Origin: an uncultured Actinomycetes bacterium
GTDB lineage: Bacteria; Actinomycetota; Acidimicrobiia; Acidimicrobiales; Acidimicrobilacustridaceae
Direction of reading: 5' to 3'
Assembly: GCA_937927725.1 (NCBI GenBank)
Contig: CALBSE010000008.1
Span: 124,001 to 188,000 of the forward strand
DNA: 64,000 bases
Below the pieces are notes generated by a model. The model did no database searches and was not told the DNA's origin. It saw nothing but the letters and a program-made list of their open reading frames with translations. How positions within the stretch are numbered: position 1 is the first letter of the stretch; every line of letters starts with the position of its first letter. The position numbers were made by a program, and so were the translations under genes. This document shows positions 24,585 to 34,522 of this stretch, piece by piece.

Positions 24585-25034
24585 TCAGCGGACGAGAGAG
24601 GAACCCAAACCCTCGAATGGCCACGCATCGGGGACGCGGACCGGATCTCGAGCCTCGGGAAGCAGGTGATACACCTCTTCACCGGCCTTGGCATAGCCGT
24701 ATTGCTCACGAGCGATTCGCTCGATTTCGGCATCGGTTTTCAACGCGTCGGCCTCGGCCTGGGCGTCGGAGTTTGCCTGATCGAGTTCGGCCAGTCGTTG
24801 CTCAGATGCTGCAGCGGTTCGACGCTGGTCAAGCAACGTGCGGGTCGGAGCAAGAAACGCCACGGCAGCGACGGTCAAGATCACCAAGACGACTGGAGCA
24901 ACAATCATGGTCGAGCGAGCCATCCAAGAACGCTGAGGTTTGGCGTACTTGGGCCCCGACGACTTCGCGGGCGCGTCGGAACGCCTCCGCGGCGCGGAGG
25001 ATTCCGCGCGAGATCGACGGGGAAGACGAGCCAT
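24585..25034 (-). CDS. ftsB: FtsB/DivIC-type septum formation protein
   Basis: A 149-residue bitopic protein: basic, Pro/Ser-rich cytoplasmic N-terminus (1-36), one membrane helix (TMIVAPVVLVILTVAAVAFL), a short coiled coil (about 72-105, rich in Leu, Ala, Glu, Gln), and the family ending IERIAREQYGYAKAGEEVY. It would bind FtsL and FtsQ in the divisome. It follows eno by 2 bp, as in most actinobacteria (Rv1023-Rv1024). The next gene on the strand is coxL and not DUF501 as is usual. Confidence 0.9.
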   Translation of the reverse strand: MARLPRRSRAESSAPRRRSDAPAKSSGPKYAKPQRSWMARSTMIVAPVVLVILTVAAVAFLAPTRTLLDQRRTAAASEQRLAELDQANSDAQAEADALKTDAEIERIAREQYGYAKAGEEVYHLLPEARDPVRVPDAWPFEGLGSSLVR

Positions 25035-25036
25035 CG

Positions 25037-26320
25037 TTAGCGGCCGACCTGCTTGATGGCCGCAGCACCCCAGTAGGCAGCGGCGTCGCCGAGGTCGTCT
25101 TCAATGCGAAGCAATTGGTTGTACTTGGCAACGCGATCGCTACGAGCCGGAGCACCAGTCTTGATCTGACCGCAGTTGGTGGCCACAGCAAGATCGGCGA
25201 TGGTGGTGTCTTCGGTTTCTCCCGAACGGTGCGACATGACAGCGGTGTAACCGGCACGAGTTGCCATGGCCACCGATTCAAGAGTCTCGGTAAGCGAACC
25301 GATTTGATTGACCTTCACCAAAATCGAGTTGGCGACACCGACCTCGATGCCGCGAGACAGGCGCTCGACGTTGGTGACGAACAAGTCATCGCCCACGAGT
25401 TGGACCTTGTCGCCAATTGCGGCGGTGAGCTTTGACCAGCCATCCCAATCCTCTTCGGCCATTCCGTCTTCAATCGAAACGATCGGGTACTTCGAGACGA
25501 GCTCCTGGAGGTAGCCAACCATCTCCGCCGGAGCCAGTGATCGGCCTTCGCCGGCGAGGACGTAATTACCGTCTTTGTAGAACTCCGTCGACGCCGCGTC
25601 GAGGGCGATCGCGATGTCAGTACCAGGCGTAAAGCCGGCCTTTTCGATGGCTTCGAGCAGGAGCTTCACTGCATCTTCGTTTGATGCAAGGTTCGGGGCG
25701 AATCCACCTTCGTCACCAATTGCCGTGGAGAGATTGCGATCGTGGAGAACCTTCTTGAGCACGTGATAAGTCTCGGCACCCCAACGGAGTGCCTCAGAGA
25801 ACGACGCAGCGCCAACAGGCATGATCATGAATTCCTGAATGTCGACGTTGTTATCGGCATGTTCACCACCATTGAGCACGTTCATCATTGGAACGGGCAG
25901 AACGTGGGCGTTCACGCCACCGACGTATCGGTAGAGGGGCACTGCGAGTTCGTCGGCAGCAGCGCGAGCAACGGCAAGCGACACACCAAGAATCGCGTTT
26001 GCGCCGAGGCGGCTCTTGTTGTCAGTGCCATCAAGTTCAAGAAGTACGCGGTCGATATCGCGCTGATCCAGGGCGTCGAACCCAACAAGTGCATCGTAAA
26101 TTTCGTCGTCGACATGAGCGACGGCGTCGAGCACACCCTTACCCATGTAACGAGCTTCGCCATCACGAAGTTCGACGGCCTCGAACGCACCAGTGGATGC
26201 GCCAGACGGAACCATGGCCCGACCAGTCGCCCCCGATTCGAGGATGACTTCGACCTCGACGGTCGGGTTGCCGCGACTGTCGAGAACCTCGCGGCCAGCG
26301 ATATGTTCGATGATGCTCAT
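25037..26320 (-). CDS. eno: Enolase
   Basis: A 427-residue enolase of normal length. Seen are IIEHIAGREVLDSRGNPTVE at the N-terminus, the mobile loop SGASTGAFEAVELRD, metal and catalytic residues in GDEGGFAPNLASNEDAV, VSIEDGMAEEDWDGW and LVGDDLFVTN, and the signature ILVKVNQIGSLTETLE. It converts 2-phosphoglycerate to phosphoenolpyruvate in glycolysis. GAGGAG lies about 10 nt before the ATG at 26320. The 72 bp upstream separate it from mazG. Confidence 0.98.
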   Translation of the reverse strand: MSIIEHIAGREVLDSRGNPTVEVEVILESGATGRAMVPSGASTGAFEAVELRDGEARYMGKGVLDAVAHVDDEIYDALVGFDALDQRDIDRVLLELDGTDNKSRLGANAILGVSLAVARAAADELAVPLYRYVGGVNAHVLPVPMMNVLNGGEHADNNVDIQEFMIMPVGAASFSEALRWGAETYHVLKKVLHDRNLSTAIGDEGGFAPNLASNEDAVKLLLEAIEKAGFTPGTDIAIALDAASTEFYKDGNYVLAGEGRSLAPAEMVGYLQELVSKYPIVSIEDGMAEEDWDGWSKLTAAIGDKVQLVGDDLFVTNVERLSRGIEVGVANSILVKVNQIGSLTETLESVAMATRAGYTAVMSHRSGETEDTTIADLAVATNCGQIKTGAPARSDRVAKYNQLLRIEDDLGDAAAYWGAAAIKQVGR

Positions 26321-26392
26321 GGGATCGGGGGCTCCTCGTCGATGGGGCTTCCGTGGAAGTTTTCCACGTCGACACGCGAGCGGTGGGGACGG

Positions 26393-27757
26393 TCAGAGAC
26401 CCGCGCGTCCACCTAGTTCAGCACTCCGAGCGGCATCGCGGTAGTTCACCGCTGCCGCGCGCAACGCGGTCTCCGGATCGATCCCGGCGCGACGGGCCTC
26501 GTCGACAATCGCGAAGAGCAGCGCTCCGGTGGTTTGATCATCCGCTGTCTCCCCAAAATCGCGAACGGCCGACTCGACGGATACCGGAACCGGAAGGGCG
26601 ATCGGATCGACGTCGGTGAGAGCGCCGGCCTTCTTTTGAATTTTGAGGGCGTAGAGCAGCGCTGGAATCGCGTCGGGTACGCCGTCGAAGACGCTCTCGC
26701 GCCCTTTTTCATCTTTCTTGATCTGTTCCCAATTACGAACAACGGCGTCGGAATCTTCCGCGTCGACATCTCCAAAGACATGTGGATGACGAGAACGCAA
26801 CTTGTCATGCACGTTGAGAGCGACATCAGCGATGGTGAACTGCCCTTCTTCCGAGGCCAATTGACTATGGAAGAGCACCTGGAAAAGGAGATCACCCAAT
26901 TCCTCTTCAAGATGTTCGTACCCGGTACCAGCTTCGACGTCGAGATGGTCGATCGCCTCGAGCACTTCGTAGGACTCTTCTAAGAGATGACGCCGAAGCG
27001 ACTCGTGGGTCTGTTCACGATCCCAGGGGCATTCAGCTCGAAGTACGGCAACCAATTCCGCAAAACGAACGAACTCCTGCGCAACTGGAGCGGCGAGTTC
27101 CGGGATGTAAATCGAAGTGAGATGGTCAGCCGCGATGCGATCAAGGTCAACCCACGAAACTTCCTCAACGACTTCGTCAGGTAGGCCGAGACGTTGCAAA
27201 ACCGTCACCGTGGCGTCGGCGGCAAGACATGAATCGATACCGGCATCAAGAGCGAGCTTTAGGTCCGAAAGAACATCAGCGGAGTCGCACTGGGCAACTA
27301 AGAGTGGACCGCGCTCCCCTGCTGCTTCGGCGGCGAACCGATGACCATCGATAATCCTCACACCGACCGACACCGGATCGATTCCGAGACGAGCCCACGT
27401 GAGATCAAGAAAGGAAAGAGAAGGGATGATCTCGACCTCGCAGCGATCATCTGCCAGCAACAACTCCACGGTGCGTTCGGCAACGATCGGAGATCCCGGT
27501 ACCGCGTAGAGGATTTCACCGCTTTCGACCGCAGCACTGACTAACCGTTCCACGATGGTCGGATAGACGTCGTCGATAGACGACGCCGATTCGTAGACAT
27601 CATCGAACGACGTTGCTGCTTGAATAACAACGGCCGCCGGGTGACGACGAGTGCGAACAAATTGCGTTGGAATCGCGTTGATCGCCTCGCGAGTACCAAC
27701 AGTTAAGAGTTCAACATCTCCAGGCCCCAGCCCGACGATGACAACTCGCGGCATCAT
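26393..27757 (-). CDS. mazG: MazG nucleoside triphosphate pyrophosphohydrolase with N-terminal tetrapyrrole-methylase-like domain
   Basis: The 454-residue protein is a two-domain fusion. Residues 1 to about 225 look like a tetrapyrrole (corrin/porphyrin) methylase fold: MPRVVIVGLGPGDVELLTVG, GEILYAVPGSPIVAERTVEL and GPLLVAQCDSADVLSDL. Residues about 240-454 form MazG: LRAECPWDREQTHESLRRHL, the metal-binding LLEESYEVLEAI and LEEELGDLLFQVLFHSQLA, then KLRSRHPHVFGD. This is the YabN arrangement known from Bacillus. MazG clears aberrant or excess NTPs. The start is one of two adjacent ATG codons, 27757 or 27754, 13 bp after the lipoprotein gene; the longer frame overlaps that gene. Confidence 0.92.
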   Translation of the reverse strand: MMPRVVIVGLGPGDVELLTVGTREAINAIPTQFVRTRRHPAAVVIQAATSFDDVYESASSIDDVYPTIVERLVSAAVESGEILYAVPGSPIVAERTVELLLADDRCEVEIIPSLSFLDLTWARLGIDPVSVGVRIIDGHRFAAEAAGERGPLLVAQCDSADVLSDLKLALDAGIDSCLAADATVTVLQRLGLPDEVVEEVSWVDLDRIAADHLTSIYIPELAAPVAQEFVRFAELVAVLRAECPWDREQTHESLRRHLLEESYEVLEAIDHLDVEAGTGYEHLEEELGDLLFQVLFHSQLASEEGQFTIADVALNVHDKLRSRHPHVFGDVDAEDSDAVVRNWEQIKKDEKGRESVFDGVPDAIPALLYALKIQKKAGALTDVDPIALPVPVSVESAVRDFGETADDQTTGALLFAIVDEARRAGIDPETALRAAAVNYRDAARSAELGGRAGL

Positions 27758-27770
27758 CGGTGACTGCAGA

Positions 27771-28877
27771 TCACTGCAACGGAAGTCCGGCAACGGTGGT
27801 TGCGGTGGCCCCTGAGGGAGCCGTGATCTTTGCTGAGGTCGCATTGAACGTTCCATAGCGACCGTTCACCGAAATCTTCGCTGTTGCCGCAATGCGCATC
27901 AGTTCAGCACTCACAATGGAGTCGGCGTTGTCCACGACTGACTGCTTGAGTGACTCTTTCAGTTGCTCAAAGGTCAACTTACCGCGAGCCGTGACGAGCA
28001 CAAGGTGATAACCGAATTTGGTCTTAACGGGCTCTCCGACAACCCCGATCGGCTGCGTCCATGCTGCATCGTCGAATTCGGTCACGTACGTGCCCTTGGC
28101 GCTGCAAGGAAGCGCACCACCAGATGACGCCGAACCAGTGTCTTGAGACTTTGCCGAAGCAATTGCGGCGAAGTTCGTCGTTCCCTTGAGTTGTGACTGG
28201 ATGTCTTTGATTGCGGTCAGCGCCGCTGCGTATTGCGCATCGGTGGCCGTCGTTGAGCTGGAACCAGAACCAGCGAGCACAAGAATATGGCTCGCACACA
28301 CGAGATCGCCTTGATACTGATCCTTCGTTGACTCGTAGAGTTTGCGAAGACCTTCGTCGGTTTGCGCTTCAGCGACGACAGCTGCGCCGAGAACATTCTG
28401 TGCGGCGACGCCGTCAATAAGCGTCTGCTGGTAAGTAACGGGAAGGTCGCCGAATACCGACGAACCGGAACCAGTAGTGAAGTTTTTTTCAAGCAGCGTT
28501 TTCGCGCTCGCTCGATCGGCGTCTGTCACCGTAAGGCCGCGATCTTCGACACCGATCTGAGCCAGCTGAAGATTCAACTGATCATTCAGGAACGCCGACG
28601 TATATGACGTTGCCCACGAATTGCCGTCGGCTGACTTGAGCTGGCTCGCACCGCCCGACGTTGCATACACCTTCGAGAAGGCCTCGATCTGTGACTGGAA
28701 CTCGCTATCGGACAGGGTCCACTTGTTCACGGTCAGAGCAGTTGGGTTCACCGCCGAACATGAGGTACCCACGAGCGAGAGCACGAGGGCGAGCAGGATG
28801 GCGGCGATGGAGATGTTGCGCGTCGTCTTCACAAGGTTTCTCACACTAACGGAGCCAGCAGAGGCCCCGACAGTCAT
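27771..28877 (-). CDS. SurA-like peptidyl-prolyl isomerase, probable lipoprotein
   Basis: A 368-residue exported protein. A signal-type helix (ISIAAILLALVLSLVG) ends at a lipobox-like GTSC, slightly off the usual L-A-G-C. The middle is a SurA_N helical part (WTLSDSEFQSQIEAFSKV). The parvulin domain lies around 190-300: VCASHILVLAGSG, AKSQDTGSASSGGALPC and KTKFGYHLVLVTARG. It would help fold exported proteins. The ATG at 28877 overlaps the mfd stop by 4 bp. The same slot in M. tuberculosis, next to mazG and mfd, is taken by lpqU, a different lipoprotein. Confidence 0.88.
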   Translation of the reverse strand: MTVGASAGSVSVRNLVKTTRNISIAAILLALVLSLVGTSCSAVNPTALTVNKWTLSDSEFQSQIEAFSKVYATSGGASQLKSADGNSWATSYTSAFLNDQLNLQLAQIGVEDRGLTVTDADRASAKTLLEKNFTTGSGSSVFGDLPVTYQQTLIDGVAAQNVLGAAVVAEAQTDEGLRKLYESTKDQYQGDLVCASHILVLAGSGSSSTTATDAQYAAALTAIKDIQSQLKGTTNFAAIASAKSQDTGSASSGGALPCSAKGTYVTEFDDAAWTQPIGVVGEPVKTKFGYHLVLVTARGKLTFEQLKESLKQSVVDNADSIVSAELMRIAATAKISVNGRYGTFNATSAKITAPSGATATTVAGLPLQ

Positions 28878-31800
28878 CCCTCGTCTTCTGGGACCAGATC
28901 GGCGAAGGCCGAGACAAGGTCTTCAATGAGTGATCCCGCCGAATTCAGGTGTAACTGGAGCTGTTGAGGCTCGGCCTTATACACCGACCCCTTGTAGAGC
29001 CGGTCAAGTCGGATCGTGGCGGAGGTTCGCAGGGCCAATGGCGAGATCCGAGCAACGAACTTCGGCCCTCCAAACCCAGGTCCTTTCGTCACGGTGATGT
29101 CGGTGACACCTGTCCTCACGCATTCGGCCCGCAGGCGGGCGACCTCGAGCAGGGCTTCGGCATCGGCAGGAACCGGCCCGTACCGGTCTTCCCATTCCGC
29201 CCGAATATCGGCAACCTCGGCCGACGAAGACACCGCTGCAAGTCGGCGATAGGCCTCGAGTCGAAGATCTTCGCGCTCGACATAGGACGAAGGAAGCGAG
29301 GCGTCGACCGGGAGTTCCAGTTTGATCTCGGCCGGCTCAGGGATTGGCTCGCCCTTCAATTCCGCAACCGCCTCGGTCACCATCTGGCAATACAGGTCGT
29401 AGCCAACCGACGAGATGTGCCCGCTTTGTCCACTGCCAAGCAAATTGCCTGCACCTCGAATTTCGAGATCGCGCATTGCGATGCGGAAACCCGATCCAAG
29501 TTCGGTGGCTTCACCAATAGTGCGAAGCCGTTCGAACGCCTGCTCGGTGAGTGCACGATCCGGAGGAAAGAATAAATAGGCATACGCGCGACTTCCCGAA
29601 CGACCGACGCGACCGCGCAACTGATGCAACTGTCCGAGCCCAAGCAGATCGGCCCGATCGACCACCAACGTATTCACTGTGGGCATATCGATTCCGGACT
29701 CGATGATGGTGGTGCAAACAAGCACATCGAATGCGCCCTCCCAGAAATCAAGCACGACCTTCTCGAGTGTTCCTTCATCCATTTGGCCGTGAGCAACAGC
29801 AATTCGCGCTTCCGGAACGAGCTCAGCAAGATTTGCCGCGACGCGCTCGATGTCTTGCACGCGGTTGTGCACGAAGAACACTTGCCCTTCACGCAAGAGT
29901 TCGCGCCGAATCGATTCGGCCACTGCTCGCTCGTCGTATTCACCGACGTAGGTGAGGATCGGCTGACGTTCGCTCGGCGGCGTATTCAGCAACGTGAGAT
30001 CACGAATTCCAGTAAGGCTCATCTCAAGCGTTCTCGGAATAGGCGTCGCAGAGAGCGTTAGAACATCAACGCCAACTTTGAGACCCTTGATGGCCTCTTT
30101 GTGGGAAACGCCAAATCGCTGTTCTTCATCGACAACAAGTAGTCCAAGATCTTTGAAAGCAAGTCCTTCGGCCAAAAGCCGATGCGTTCCAATCACTACA
30201 TCGACGTCACCAGATTCAAGATCAGCGATGACCTTCTTGGCCTGCGCATTCGTCAGGAATCGACTGAGCATCTCGACACGAACTGGATAGCCAGCGAATC
30301 GCTCGCTGAAGGTTTGTAAGTGCTGTTGAGCGAGAAGCGTGGTGGGGACAAGCACTGCTGCTTGTTTGCCGTCTTGCACCGCTTTGAACACGGCGCGCAC
30401 AGCAACCTCGGTCTTTCCGAAACCGACATCACCGCAAACGAGGCGGTCCATCGGCGACTCGCCTTCCATGTCAGCCTTGACCTCGGCGATCGCAATCTTT
30501 TGGTCGGGAGTGGGTTCGTACGGGAACGACTCTTCGAGCTCGCGCTGCCAAGGCGTATCGGGTGCAAAGGCGTGGCCCGGCGCATGAATTCGCTTTTGGT
30601 AAAGAACAACGAGTTCCTGCGCAATCTCCGTGACCGCTTCGCGAACTCGGGCCTTGCTCTTCTGCCATTCTCCGCCACCAAGACGACTCAAACTCGGTGA
30701 ATCGCCTCCGGTGTAGGGACGAATCGCATCGACCTGATCGCTCGGAACATAAAGACGATCGTCGCCGCGGTATTCCAAAAGCAGATAGTCGCGCTCAACT
30801 CCCCCAATTGCCCGCTTCACCATTCCGCCGTAACGGCCAACACCATGCTGATAGTGCACGACGAAGTCGCCAGGAGCGAGGTCATCGAAATGACCTTGTG
30901 AAACTGCCTTGCGCGGTCGCGCGCGCCTATGCGCACGCCGGCGACCGGTGACATCAGATTCGGCGAGAAGAGCAAGGCCGATTTGCGGCAACCGGACGCC
31001 GCGCTCAAGCGGAGCAACAACAACGTGACCACCGGGCGCAGCAAGATCCTCAAGTCCACGCTCATCGAAGGAAAGGTGGACGCCTTGATCGCCGAGGAGT
31101 GTCACCAAACGATCAGCAGAGCCAGTTCCATCTGCAGCGACAACCACCGTTGCACCGTCAGACAGCATCGAGCGCAATTGATCGACAAGCATGGTTCCGT
31201 CGCCAACTACTGGATCCCACCCGGAAGCACCGATGACCGGAGTGCTTGGCGAGTCGGGAACATCGAGCACTGTCCACATCGGCGCAGTCGTTCGTCCAAG
31301 AAGACGTTCAAAGGGAACATGTAACTGTGGGAACGATCCTTCCGCTCCCCACGTACGAGAGAGGGACTGCTCAAGGTCTTGTTCTTCGGCGAGAATGTCA
31401 CCTGCGCGATCTCGCATTCTGCGCGGTTCGATCAGCAATACCTGCGCATCGTCACGAAGCAGATCGAACAGCACATCAGGATCATCGGCATTGTCATCCA
31501 CCAGCCACGGCAGCCAACTTTCCATACCATCAAACATCTGCCCTTCGGAAAGTCGCTCCCATTGCTCGCGGCCCCACGGCTGCGCACCAACAAGTGCCGC
31601 AGCGCGTTCACGGACCTCGTCCGTTGGCAGAAGTTCGCGACACGGAAAAATCGTGACTTCGGCGACCGACACCGTTGCTCGCTGATCGGCGATCGAAAAC
31701 TCTGTGAGTCGATCTACCTCGTCACCCCAAAGGTCAATACGAACAGGAACGTCGGCCGTACTCGGGTAAATATCAACGATCGAACCGCGGACTGCGACTT

Positions 31801-32311
31801 CGCCACGGTGCTCGACCTGCACCTCGCGTCGGTAGCCGAAACTCACCAGGTGTTCGATGAGTTCAACCGGATCGGCAACATCGCCGACACCAATCGTTAT
31901 CGGTTCGATTTCGCCAACGTGGGGGCCGAGCCGCTGCACAAGCGCCCGAACCGGCGCCACGATCACTGCTGGCGCTCGTTCGGGTTCATGAAGTCGCCAC
32001 AGCACCCGTGAGCGCCGACCCATCGTGTCGATCGCCGGACTCACGCGTTCGAAGGGAAGGGTCTCCCATGCGGGAAAGAGTTCGACCTCGTCATCTCCGA
32101 GGAAGGCAGCGAGGTCGTGGACCAGACGTTCAGCTTCGGCAGTCGTTGGAACAGCGACAACAACAGGCCGACGTTCCGCCCGCTGCACCAACGAGGAAAT
32201 CGTGATGGCTCTGGCCGGTTCAGGGATCACGATCGAACCCTCACGGCGACCAAGGATCGAGACGAGCGCAGGCTCGTCAGCCATCATCGGGATCAGATCG
32301 GACAGAGCCAT
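28874..32311 (-). CDS. mfd: Transcription-repair coupling factor Mfd
   Basis: The 1145-residue protein has every Mfd part: UvrB-like N-terminal domains (1-350), the RNA polymerase-binding region with PGDFVVHYQHGVGRYGGM (about 485), the RecG-like motor with Walker A LVCGDVGFGKTEVAVRA, DEEQ box LLVVDEEQRFGVSHKEA, and TRG-type motifs IIESGIDMPTVNTLVVDRAD and LHQLRGRVGRSGSRAYAY, and the C-terminal TRCF domain. It removes RNA polymerase stalled at lesions and recruits UvrA. The ATG at 32311 begins just downstream of a perfect 12-bp palindrome. Confidence 0.97.
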   Translation of the reverse strand: MALSDLIPMMADEPALVSILGRREGSIVIPEPARAITISSLVQRAERRPVVVAVPTTAEAERLVHDLAAFLGDDEVELFPAWETLPFERVSPAIDTMGRRSRVLWRLHEPERAPAVIVAPVRALVQRLGPHVGEIEPITIGVGDVADPVELIEHLVSFGYRREVQVEHRGEVAVRGSIVDIYPSTADVPVRIDLWGDEVDRLTEFSIADQRATVSVAEVTIFPCRELLPTDEVRERAAALVGAQPWGREQWERLSEGQMFDGMESWLPWLVDDNADDPDVLFDLLRDDAQVLLIEPRRMRDRAGDILAEEQDLEQSLSRTWGAEGSFPQLHVPFERLLGRTTAPMWTVLDVPDSPSTPVIGASGWDPVVGDGTMLVDQLRSMLSDGATVVVAADGTGSADRLVTLLGDQGVHLSFDERGLEDLAAPGGHVVVAPLERGVRLPQIGLALLAESDVTGRRRAHRRARPRKAVSQGHFDDLAPGDFVVHYQHGVGRYGGMVKRAIGGVERDYLLLEYRGDDRLYVPSDQVDAIRPYTGGDSPSLSRLGGGEWQKSKARVREAVTEIAQELVVLYQKRIHAPGHAFAPDTPWQRELEESFPYEPTPDQKIAIAEVKADMEGESPMDRLVCGDVGFGKTEVAVRAVFKAVQDGKQAAVLVPTTLLAQQHLQTFSERFAGYPVRVEMLSRFLTNAQAKKVIADLESGDVDVVIGTHRLLAEGLAFKDLGLLVVDEEQRFGVSHKEAIKGLKVGVDVLTLSATPIPRTLEMSLTGIRDLTLLNTPPSERQPILTYVGEYDERAVAESIRRELLREGQVFFVHNRVQDIERVAANLAELVPEARIAVAHGQMDEGTLEKVVLDFWEGAFDVLVCTTIIESGIDMPTVNTLVVDRADLLGLGQLHQLRGRVGRSGSRAYAYLFFPPDRALTEQAFERLRTIGEATELGSGFRIAMRDLEIRGAGNLLGSGQSGHISSVGYDLYCQMVTEAVAELKGEPIPEPAEIKLELPVDASLPSSYVEREDLRLEAYRRLAAVSSSAEVADIRAEWEDRYGPVPADAEALLEVARLRAECVRTGVTDITVTKGPGFGGPKFVARISPLALRTSATIRLDRLYKGSVYKAEPQQLQLHLNSAGSLIEDLVSAFADLVPEDEG

Positions 32312-32322
32312 GGGACCTCAGG

Positions 32323-32334
32323 ACACGCGCGTGT
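32323..32334. promoter_or_regulatory. Perfect 12-bp palindrome upstream of mfd
   Basis: ACACGCGCGTGT is its own reverse complement and lies 12 bp before the mfd start, in the 185-bp region shared with kimA1. It could be an operator half or a small hairpin in the mfd leader. A second inverted pair (CCCGGC 32336-32341 and GCCGGG 32351-32356) is next to it. Confidence 0.35.
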
Positions 32335-32496
32335 GCCCGGCACGAGCCGAGCCGGGGGTAGGTCCGAGAGGGTACCCGGCGCCGGTCACCAGAACGGCCT
32401 GTGGGGAGCGGAAAGAGTGGATTCAGGTTTCGGCAATGTGAAACTCGTCTCTGGTGATTGCGCTGAGTGCCTCTGCGGGTGTCAACTAGCCCACGT

Positions 32497-34521
32497 ATGA
32501 CTGCACCCACAGAGAGTCAAAGTTCGACCGGTCCAGCACCACTGCCGGCGACAGCATCCGTAGAGATTCCCGAGAGCCGTTCCTTCCGGTTCAAGAACAA
32601 GGTTCTTGGTCGCGCGCTCAACACCGATCAGCTCGAACACGAGCGCCTTACGAACACCACCGCACTTGCGGTTTTCTCTTCTGATGCTCTGTCATCTACG
32701 GCATATGCGTCAGAAGAAATTCTCCGCACGCTGCTCGGAATCGGCGTCGTAGGTGGCATCGGCGCCCTTGCCTTCAATTACGTGATGCCGATCACCATCG
32801 CGATGGTTGCGGTGCTCGTGATCCTTATTTTCAGCTACCGACAAACCATCAAGGCCTACCCGTCTGCCGGTGGCGCGTACATCGTCACGAAAGACAACCT
32901 CGGCCTGCTTCCCGCTCAGGTTGCCGGTGTCGCGCTTCTCACCGATTACATCCTCACCGTGTCGGTGTCGGTATCGGCTGGCGTCGCTGCCCTCTACTCG
33001 GTCTTCCACGGGGTCTACCCCTATCGAGTTCCGATCGCCGTTCTCTTTATCGCCATCATCGCTTGGGGCAACCTTCGCGGCGTGAAGGAATCGGGAAAGC
33101 TTTTCGCGATTCCGACCTACGCATTCCTTGTTTCGATGATCTTGATGATCCTTGTCGGCATTGTGAAGAACACCTTCGGCGGCGGGCTTCACGATGTCCC
33201 GCTTGATCATGTGCAGGTCGAGGCGCTTCAGACCACTGGTGTTGCCGGAATCTTCCTCATCCTCCATGCCTTCGCTTCTGGCGGCGCGGCCATGACCGGC
33301 GTCGAGGCCATCTCCAACGGGGTGCCGGCATTTAAGGCCCCCGAGTGGAAGAACGCTCGCAAGACCCTCATGGTCATGGGTGGTTTCCTCGGGTTCATGT
33401 TCCTCGGAATTTCCTGGCTTGCCACCGCAATGCACGTCGTTCCCAGCGAAGACAAGACGGTTCTTTCACAGATCGCCCAAGGCGTCTACGGAAATGCCGC
33501 GTTTGGCAAGGGTCTCTACATCTTCACTCAGGCAGCAACCATGCTCATCTTGGTGCTTGCGGCGAATACCGCCTTTGCCGACTTTCCCCGTCTTGCCAGC
33601 TTCCACGCTGACGACGCGTTTATGCCGAAACAGCTCACAAAGCGCGGTCATCGACTCGTTTTCTCAAACGGCATCATCTCGCTCGCCATCGTGGCTGCCT
33701 TTATGGTGGTTCTCCTCGGTGCAGACGTTTCAAAGCTGATTCCGCTTTATGCAATCGGCGTATTCACGAGCTTCACGCTTTCGCAGGCTGGTATGGCTCG
33801 TCGCCACGTCCGCTTGAAGGAACCAGGCTGGAAGCTCGGCCTCTTTATTAATGGACTCGGTGCGATTGCTACCGGTGTCGTCACCATCGTCATCGGCTAC
33901 ACCAAGTTCATGCATGGCGCATGGGTCATCGTGCTACTTGTTCCGATCCTCGTGTACCTCCTCGTTCGCCTGAACCATCAGTACGAATCTGAAAAGGCAG
34001 AACTTGAGGAAGATGCAGTACTCGCTGCGACCGCGCCAATCCTCAAGCGACACGCGGTGGTCGTCCTCGTTGACCGCCTCGACCGCACCTCGGCTCGTGC
34101 CCTCCAGTACGCCCGCACACTCAACCCCGACCGTCTCGGAGCGGTGCATATCGCCGTCGATGAGCACCGAGCAGAATTGCTGGCAGACGAGTGGAGTGGT
34201 CTGGCTCTCAAAAAGTTGCCTCTCGAAATCCGCGAGTGCCCCGACCGTCGAATCAACCGCACGGTGCTTGAACTCGTGACTGAGCTCGCCAGCGATGGCG
34301 ATACCGAAGTCACGATTCTCATTCCCCGTCGCGAGTACCGCTCACGCTGGCATCGTCTCCTCCACGACCACACCGCTGACAGCATTGCGAAGGCACTCAG
34401 CGATGTCCCTCACGCCAATGTGACCTTCGTTCCGTATCACCTCACTCGTTCCGCCAAGGGCCAGCACGTGCACCATGTCGAACATGGCGCAGTGTCAGGA
34501 ACTTCGGACATTCACAACTGA
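32497..34521 (+). CDS. kimA: KimA-like APC-superfamily potassium importer, copy 1
   Basis: A 674-residue transporter with about twelve membrane spans (75-520) and a cytoplasmic C-terminal domain (about 540-660) with a USP-like pattern (HAVVVLVDRLDRTSARALQY, VTILIPRREYRSRWHRLL). The pattern SDALSSTAYASEEILRTLL, KAYPSAGGAYIVTKDNLG and AFASGGAAMTGVEAISNGVP matches KimA (YdaO) of Bacillus, a high-affinity K+/H+ symporter inhibited by c-di-AMP. Actinobacterial homologues are usually annotated only as APC permeases. ATG 32497 is chosen over an upstream frame at 32467. The OB-fold gene starts 1 bp after the stop. No ydaO-type riboswitch was recognised in the leader. Confidence 0.85.
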   Translation: MTAPTESQSSTGPAPLPATASVEIPESRSFRFKNKVLGRALNTDQLEHERLTNTTALAVFSSDALSSTAYASEEILRTLLGIGVVGGIGALAFNYVMPITIAMVAVLVILIFSYRQTIKAYPSAGGAYIVTKDNLGLLPAQVAGVALLTDYILTVSVSVSAGVAALYSVFHGVYPYRVPIAVLFIAIIAWGNLRGVKESGKLFAIPTYAFLVSMILMILVGIVKNTFGGGLHDVPLDHVQVEALQTTGVAGIFLILHAFASGGAAMTGVEAISNGVPAFKAPEWKNARKTLMVMGGFLGFMFLGISWLATAMHVVPSEDKTVLSQIAQGVYGNAAFGKGLYIFTQAATMLILVLAANTAFADFPRLASFHADDAFMPKQLTKRGHRLVFSNGIISLAIVAAFMVVLLGADVSKLIPLYAIGVFTSFTLSQAGMARRHVRLKEPGWKLGLFINGLGAIATGVVTIVIGYTKFMHGAWVIVLLVPILVYLLVRLNHQYESEKAELEEDAVLAATAPILKRHAVVVLVDRLDRTSARALQYARTLNPDRLGAVHIAVDEHRAELLADEWSGLALKKLPLEIRECPDRRINRTVLELVTELASDGDTEVTILIPRREYRSRWHRLLHDHTADSIAKALSDVPHANVTFVPYHLTRSAKGQHVHHVEHGAVSGTSDIHN

Positions 34522-34522
34522 G

